From: Lentzea albidocapillata
Lineage (GTDB): Bacteria > Actinomycetota > Actinomycetes > Mycobacteriales > Pseudonocardiaceae
Assembly (NCBI RefSeq): GCF_000719115.1
Contig: NZ_JOEA01000009.1
Span: forward strand, 248,001-312,000
Reading direction: 5' to 3'
Length of the DNA: 64,000 nt
The notes under the pieces were generated by a model that saw nothing but the letters and a program-made list of their open reading frames with translations, did no database searches and was not told the DNA's origin. Position 1 is the stretch's first letter, and each line of letters begins with the position of its first letter. Shown here piece after piece: positions 63,901 to 64,000 of the stretch. The translations under genes were made by a program, and so were the position numbers.

Positions 63901-64000
63901 ACGTTCCTCCGCTGCCGAACCCGGTCGAGCTGCCGGCGATCCTGCACGCGATCTGGCTGGGCGGACCGCTGCGCGATGCCGGAGCGATGGCGCAGTTCCG
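51906..64000 (+). CDS. Giant WXG100-like secreted multi-domain protein with metallopeptidase motif and TcdA/B-like glycosyltransferase modules (incomplete at window end)
   Basis: One frame stays open from GTG 51906 (GGAGG four bases before) to the window edge, at least 4031 codons. Residues 1-110 resemble a WXG100-like export domain (LPEWARTLLEVLGVSWPAAN); to about 480 there are hydrophobic and Gly-zipper helices (SGVVGGVLGGVVGELGEQLG). A Thr/Pro/Ala linker spans about 485-690. Long beta-rich repeats run to about 2190 and a charged coiled coil to about 2570. LAHELLHYLGAADEEHD (H2771) is an HExxH metallopeptidase motif. The first glycosyltransferase module has SIWLGGPL (W3196), ASDILRLTVLRRFGG and YYSDGEY (D3323, the DxD place). 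An OmpA-like GYGNGS helix follows, then a second module with HAIWLGGPL (W4017) at the edge. It is probably an exported toxin-like effector of this ESX system. Confidence 0.88.
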   Translation, partial: MPIKVDRSDFGDLPEWARTLLEVLGVSWPAANQHKFRRVAQEYDEVTNKILELPDEVARVKRGIDDKLGMPDAGQAFHDSMKRLIGGSPSLVDELARGTKGIADGSRKIALDVEYAKYSAIGQLFLLAYEIAMEYALASVTAGASLLNLSWHYAATRQYLVALFKLLARAAVFEIFIGTTGGLLIDVAVQRLQKERTEWDGDATRGALISGVVGGVLGGVVGELGEQLGRKLGAMLGKDFKKLTTEDLMKLVNDVKLPGGVGDDLTKTWLRDIGHTLTGRTGKELGSPETAFTKWHRDNFAKEVAGRFETAFGDTLGKDAARQLGRDYAEKFVGNWGQHGAGGVGAFKDSLREVLAPHTGKIGKDVVRVLSDNVPDVLSRSVNDHLGGNLAAKVVAFSGTFLAEGVSGVMSQAAIAAINGEEVSGADYGMGFVSGVVGGAVSHGIESVGERGLDAAVTSIKDKLGSLFGGKDSLDLGLPSDLSTGTAAVVTGAAPVAPPVAPPATTATGGAAADTRSTSDTRSAGEGKSASDSKTGSDVRASSDSKTPPKPADAKQSQADDERPRTRPAPTRTTSTDAPAPAAAAAAQTVGGQTSASAPATQSVQVESGPVESGPVDLGSTTVATDIGSAAEVTTTSGPSDEAQPAETQPVQSAPADQAQSTVDAQVASSIPEPPPPPPVQGADHTTVETDQELNLADLAPFLAEGRSIGSAAVIEVPCAGQLRSELARVLPDVPAGRLDEIKDAVSDGFESALNGMFFSVGTKKNRREVEVRAVVLGARSAGRDNGRSNLTLKGGSSTTENLTGRTAGDIGGTVTVRAPGAGPYVTVGGKVALATPGAAQAVTTSTRDQRTIGSGESSRQVKLDVEFVVTVRDEHGAELGQPEAFTGPVVLRVPDHLVGITPPAQPESKSLPPESGLRLQHPVAEAVTELGDVFADAAGLLHRGVTATGAPGRDALRSFLSATNIRDNFGAMLVGWVNSPPLSSEDNERTGQLRMKAVLTGAQLVGPTAESALQLQESTSAGVTTTSYTKSGFDASLSAGGAVDVLPGVNVAAGAGVGRSAAVVHSSAVGRTSTTTAGIGLHGDVGLYRFTAQVVVQSLDGKETEPRTVVVYARVGAAEAAELDLQVPAGVGSRIEPAGERRFEPVHLRDGLAAGNVKVGRFEGAEAVLPEIRRLLRNQPRYADLLPSWDSENDNSRSKRPNAKHVRQMLENEQRLAALSAQALHSRPDALMGAGVSVTLKQQSMWRQEEITITVRLESEPGEHLGEVRDREVRNATASRSLAGAAADTSRGWTAGPESRVVVLSESLTSKLATVPSAAVKYGRSATTRLGGGPVVESARGLVGGPDAQVFEHKARFVVSTTSYSRPHKLIRQLLPGTPGTQAPEVRTPEDPDGPRELPATYTLWIPDSLTHSADPAEFAPGEPRTRVIDPPRSITGHLKALPPPDVSDWAGVETVVHTKEVRDAVHSALLEASDGDRALTLPGSDAWTAVETMLSPDNVKAALRTFTGGMVSDELVYPRRIADRVGKVGVVARLSNPSLVRVADAAAAERSTSGGLRFESGLTKTIGTTVTTGATVVGSGKDTPSVSGIGGGTVKPWSKTNVDLELTDVTATVDRSVTTAPGTPRVLARFDIGFTVLAEARQQNPAMHPDPRVAARFVDLPGAAFVWLTDDQARQYGLLPAKPEAGIERRERLVPPATLPVGEPGALGLGVVEQLPDLSGLVPRLSDELAKAAVPLLPDAQLNDAMNNWGRLLELVSPDGVEALVDSALDGGIALHAHLPGVVGGAGYQVLLKARTLGEPEFRKVVNDGRTVEHNTVRAIRVTSVDGTSRSWSVSGQVAGRKAHETPDATHTTTAGGAARGSVGAATETNAIEMTTGRQARLRTATGPAALFDIPIEFTLEVRHKDDVVASVSTGERTLGIRVPADNLTIHDNQAVGGDQDSDGAATSLETWRQGGVPTLPDKASVESVRAAAELREVVRNALKRAGAGDGIMDYGTSTVNALHSTLSPQVLQAFLPSMTTESLPVPALREAAVLRGKRADVEVHARLRVPRVIALSDGVTLDNPTSKSKITVAEHKLVESGDLSVSAPTLMATDQPRNVVGDLSGAQIRTVSEPVDSVPDDPSTSAVVNLENAERSALVRFDVDYRVVVRVDGRTEVVDLSLPGSADVRMPIADAENIAGTKVSRVLKSRQTRVTRTAKAWRDAEIGAQRQLSRAEALVRELGMSEGWARTVDLLRTSYARDAQDRYHGYTHPDAQTLEERRDRRVLENAVRTAEKAAAAAQLRLDERQRSVDTAENRIAGLQTAWDSPTGSMFLLERKADEVARKIDELRSLLESAESAGGVRELALRLDEARAQRDVVGEILDEQRQALAGALTGIEEVRARRDAATGEVTRTRTALRTARLDLEPLGQKLTELTPAERHERYSGDAEKALREAERVAEAARLRLDALRPDRAGAETTLAEHEAAWQGPGGELFLAQQIAEESAAKVEELTSRPDPTLSALELKYRRDNERERHSLAVAIIAEQRQELADVRTRAQEVRAQWTAAANQAALSQAALQAAWQDFADAKQDAWWLAKDVLDAELARRAAVAPRTQEDEGWRHSRATDAPWFRVANPVEPAQWEAKRAQTPKWAVRTETADVLTTLLTTKDKRYDGLIDYDVRQFDVDGRAVTEFTVPINLVRGAGVTEDQLAQVRERVQAGLANLVNQRYGLPGGSQLHVRVEFTADPLTDESGQSRHPQQVVVSNDEQEGTRQDVWRSDATPETLAHELLHYLGAADEEHDRNRVLLSRADDGVGAVVTGDGSIMGADVAYPERGVPRLLPRHSWMIHRILRDQLGSRLTDSYGNVPQAPALAQLTQAQQEVLRRERIEVVPVGGDTVAANLVEAIATTLAPDSLSRQDELLASGAALGPAATPAAVAGALNVRLRVLTEQGTEITLGPELGEPARVVLSSTADFLATRPTTQPLTRPVHEPDTTTEVQEAGAGDQAFAAGAGDRAFAAGAGDDFMGAFQLSDLSDDTTGAEPQETGFPGLSGDDFMGAFQLSGLPDFLGPPDDVEEFHDEQEEPAWSTQPEGVAAAELLGELVEATRSRLVSGVPEPDLFGLLSAPAAPEFLRGHDYSGVTAGQGLRLLELLDLRRPAPSHEDTAPGNLSDPGDRVMVAERGEDELTNWAPQAPRPLPGVLELPRVRFSIWLGGPLDTSSAGRVQMRDNFALTAQELGAGMTRVLWTDVPRAAFEQARALSEVPGENPLPGVREMLDWAQENDIVLVNVHEVFNAESPMPLQSAMQAELAKQTGHGYAAASDILRLTVLRRFGGYYSDGEYVATRETLTEIERVLRSEAAFGINNDGISQGNDVLVMPKGHPVADVFLDQIGQNYGRRQRDLLGPAMRFVPPDMFFAQRSMRARRHSVMARTGPDNLGTLATRLGWQRMDELPAFAVARVESGASWTGRNRPDATVAAEDRAATLELTQRVVQTLVRELYNRDGDLHLTVVADAVARHHDPDLVWTAALGYLASRPELASMVRTVTDRELITERDDRAVVLPPQAARFLVVDQNDAAVTSFLAEFTRPATMIHVPAPSRVDEASVPDDSGDEEPAPDPAQILFPEGVKTFPESERGKLASIATVLARAAVERQGSGLPRPRATVAGYGNGSAFGIRQAVRSGKARADATAQALGAAVATELDLLQGRDRAVSADAVDIVPESKGRDLGDGPPAGMSAEQARRRAVVTLDPATTGSMSEAWQRDTEQWLRILDADAGGRVVPDASLVADPGSFPATRADAWANLLQARHKFHEAEAAYATLAARMAQSVQGSSRDDQRLVALAAAHDAALDEVERAEADLLAWGNDDPQRLDEKHRQWLDASRRARPRLDGAGSNAPQVATPEPLDADEVTDRAELIDDLDNAVVSLAPVAGAALLGPDLFGLLTPPPAPAFLSGHDYSALTPGQSVMFLHNLNMVAASAPTAQALDPDLLSDETAWVTTVELSEDARHGWAPGDVPPLPNPVELPAILHAIWLGGPLRDAGAMAQF
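60864..60930 (+). repeat. 27-base coding tandem repeat
   Basis: Two full copies and one partial copy of a 27-base unit (starting GCCGGCGAC and ending GCCGCGGGC) encode GDQAFAAGA, GDRAFAAGA, GD. Just after, GDDFMGAFQLS occurs twice about 34 residues apart. They lie in the linker between the metallopeptidase region and the first glycosyltransferase module. Confidence 0.8.
61212..64000 (+). repeat. Tandem glycosyltransferase modules in the giant gene
   Basis: Two modules begin with matching text: DLFGLLSAPAAPEFLRGHDY at 61212 and DLFGLLTPPPAPAFLSGHDY at 63672, 2460 bases (820 residues) apart. Each is followed by IWLGGPL, at 61488 and 63951. The second is cut by the end of the window. The copies differ in many codons, so the duplication is old. 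Confidence 0.8.

Noticed and set aside
1..64000. tRNA, rRNA, riboswitch, CRISPR arrays and insertion sequences
   Set aside because: No cloverleaf-like sequence, transposase gene, terminal inverted repeats with target duplication, or regular repeat-spacer arrays were seen by eye. A covariance-model scan would be needed to exclude small RNAs.

Overview
The window is very GC-rich, uses many GTG and TTG starts, and carries a type VII (ESX-like) secretion locus, LuxR-type LAL and GlxA regulators and a cyclodipeptide synthase. This points to a filamentous high-GC actinomycete, probably of the Pseudonocardiales (Lentzea, Saccharothrix or Actinosynnema-like). The genus is an inference from style and gene content, not something read directly.

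The left part (1-32.9 kb) is ordinary chromosome with stress, redox and regulatory genes. It begins with a slipin and a universal stress protein, then a GlxA-type regulator divergent from an isochorismatase-like hydrolase, an MFS pump, and a rhodanese/secreted-thioredoxin pair ended by a 15-bp perfect hairpin. From 5.7 to 9.8 kb lies a compact cyclodipeptide synthase (NYH subfamily) locus with an NCS1 permease, flanked by two LysR regulators. Next comes a divergent pair of secreted M1-like proteins: one has an intact zinc site, the other has lost every metal ligand. A Dabb/NmrA-like/MFS operon faces a LAL-type LuxR regulator. Then follow SRPBCC and DoxX genes, a patch of gene fragments (19.66-20.57 kb), a MarR regulator, a UvrA-like ABC protein without the UvrB-binding domain, a divergent pair of HxlR regulators, and a SnoaL-like gene with three palindromes upstream. 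After that come DUF998, TlpA-like lipoprotein/CcdA, SRPBCC, a C45-like protein, an ECF sigma factor, and an XRE/NB-ARC/TPR regulator.

The right half (33.1 kb to the end) is a type VII secretion locus. It holds a beta-helix protein fused to two CbbX/EccA-type AAA+ domains, a mycosin whose catalytic Ser is Ala, EccC (three ATPase domains), EccD and EccB. Downstream are two WXG100 proteins, a duplicated cassette of larger Pro/Gly-rich substrates sharing C-terminal motifs, a YbaB-like small protein and a membrane-anchored exported protein. The last gene starts at 51906 and is still open at 64000 (at least 4031 codons). It encodes a giant WXG100-like protein with a Pro/Ala linker, beta-rich repeats, a long coiled coil, an HExxH metallopeptidase motif and tandem TcdA/TcdB-like glycosyltransferase modules about 820 residues apart. 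No EccE gene is seen.

The most unusual points are the giant multi-enzyme secreted protein, the apparently dead mycosin, the beta-helix/double AAA+ fusion, the dead/active M1 pair and the minimal cyclodipeptide locus. No tRNA, rRNA, CRISPR array or insertion sequence was recognised.
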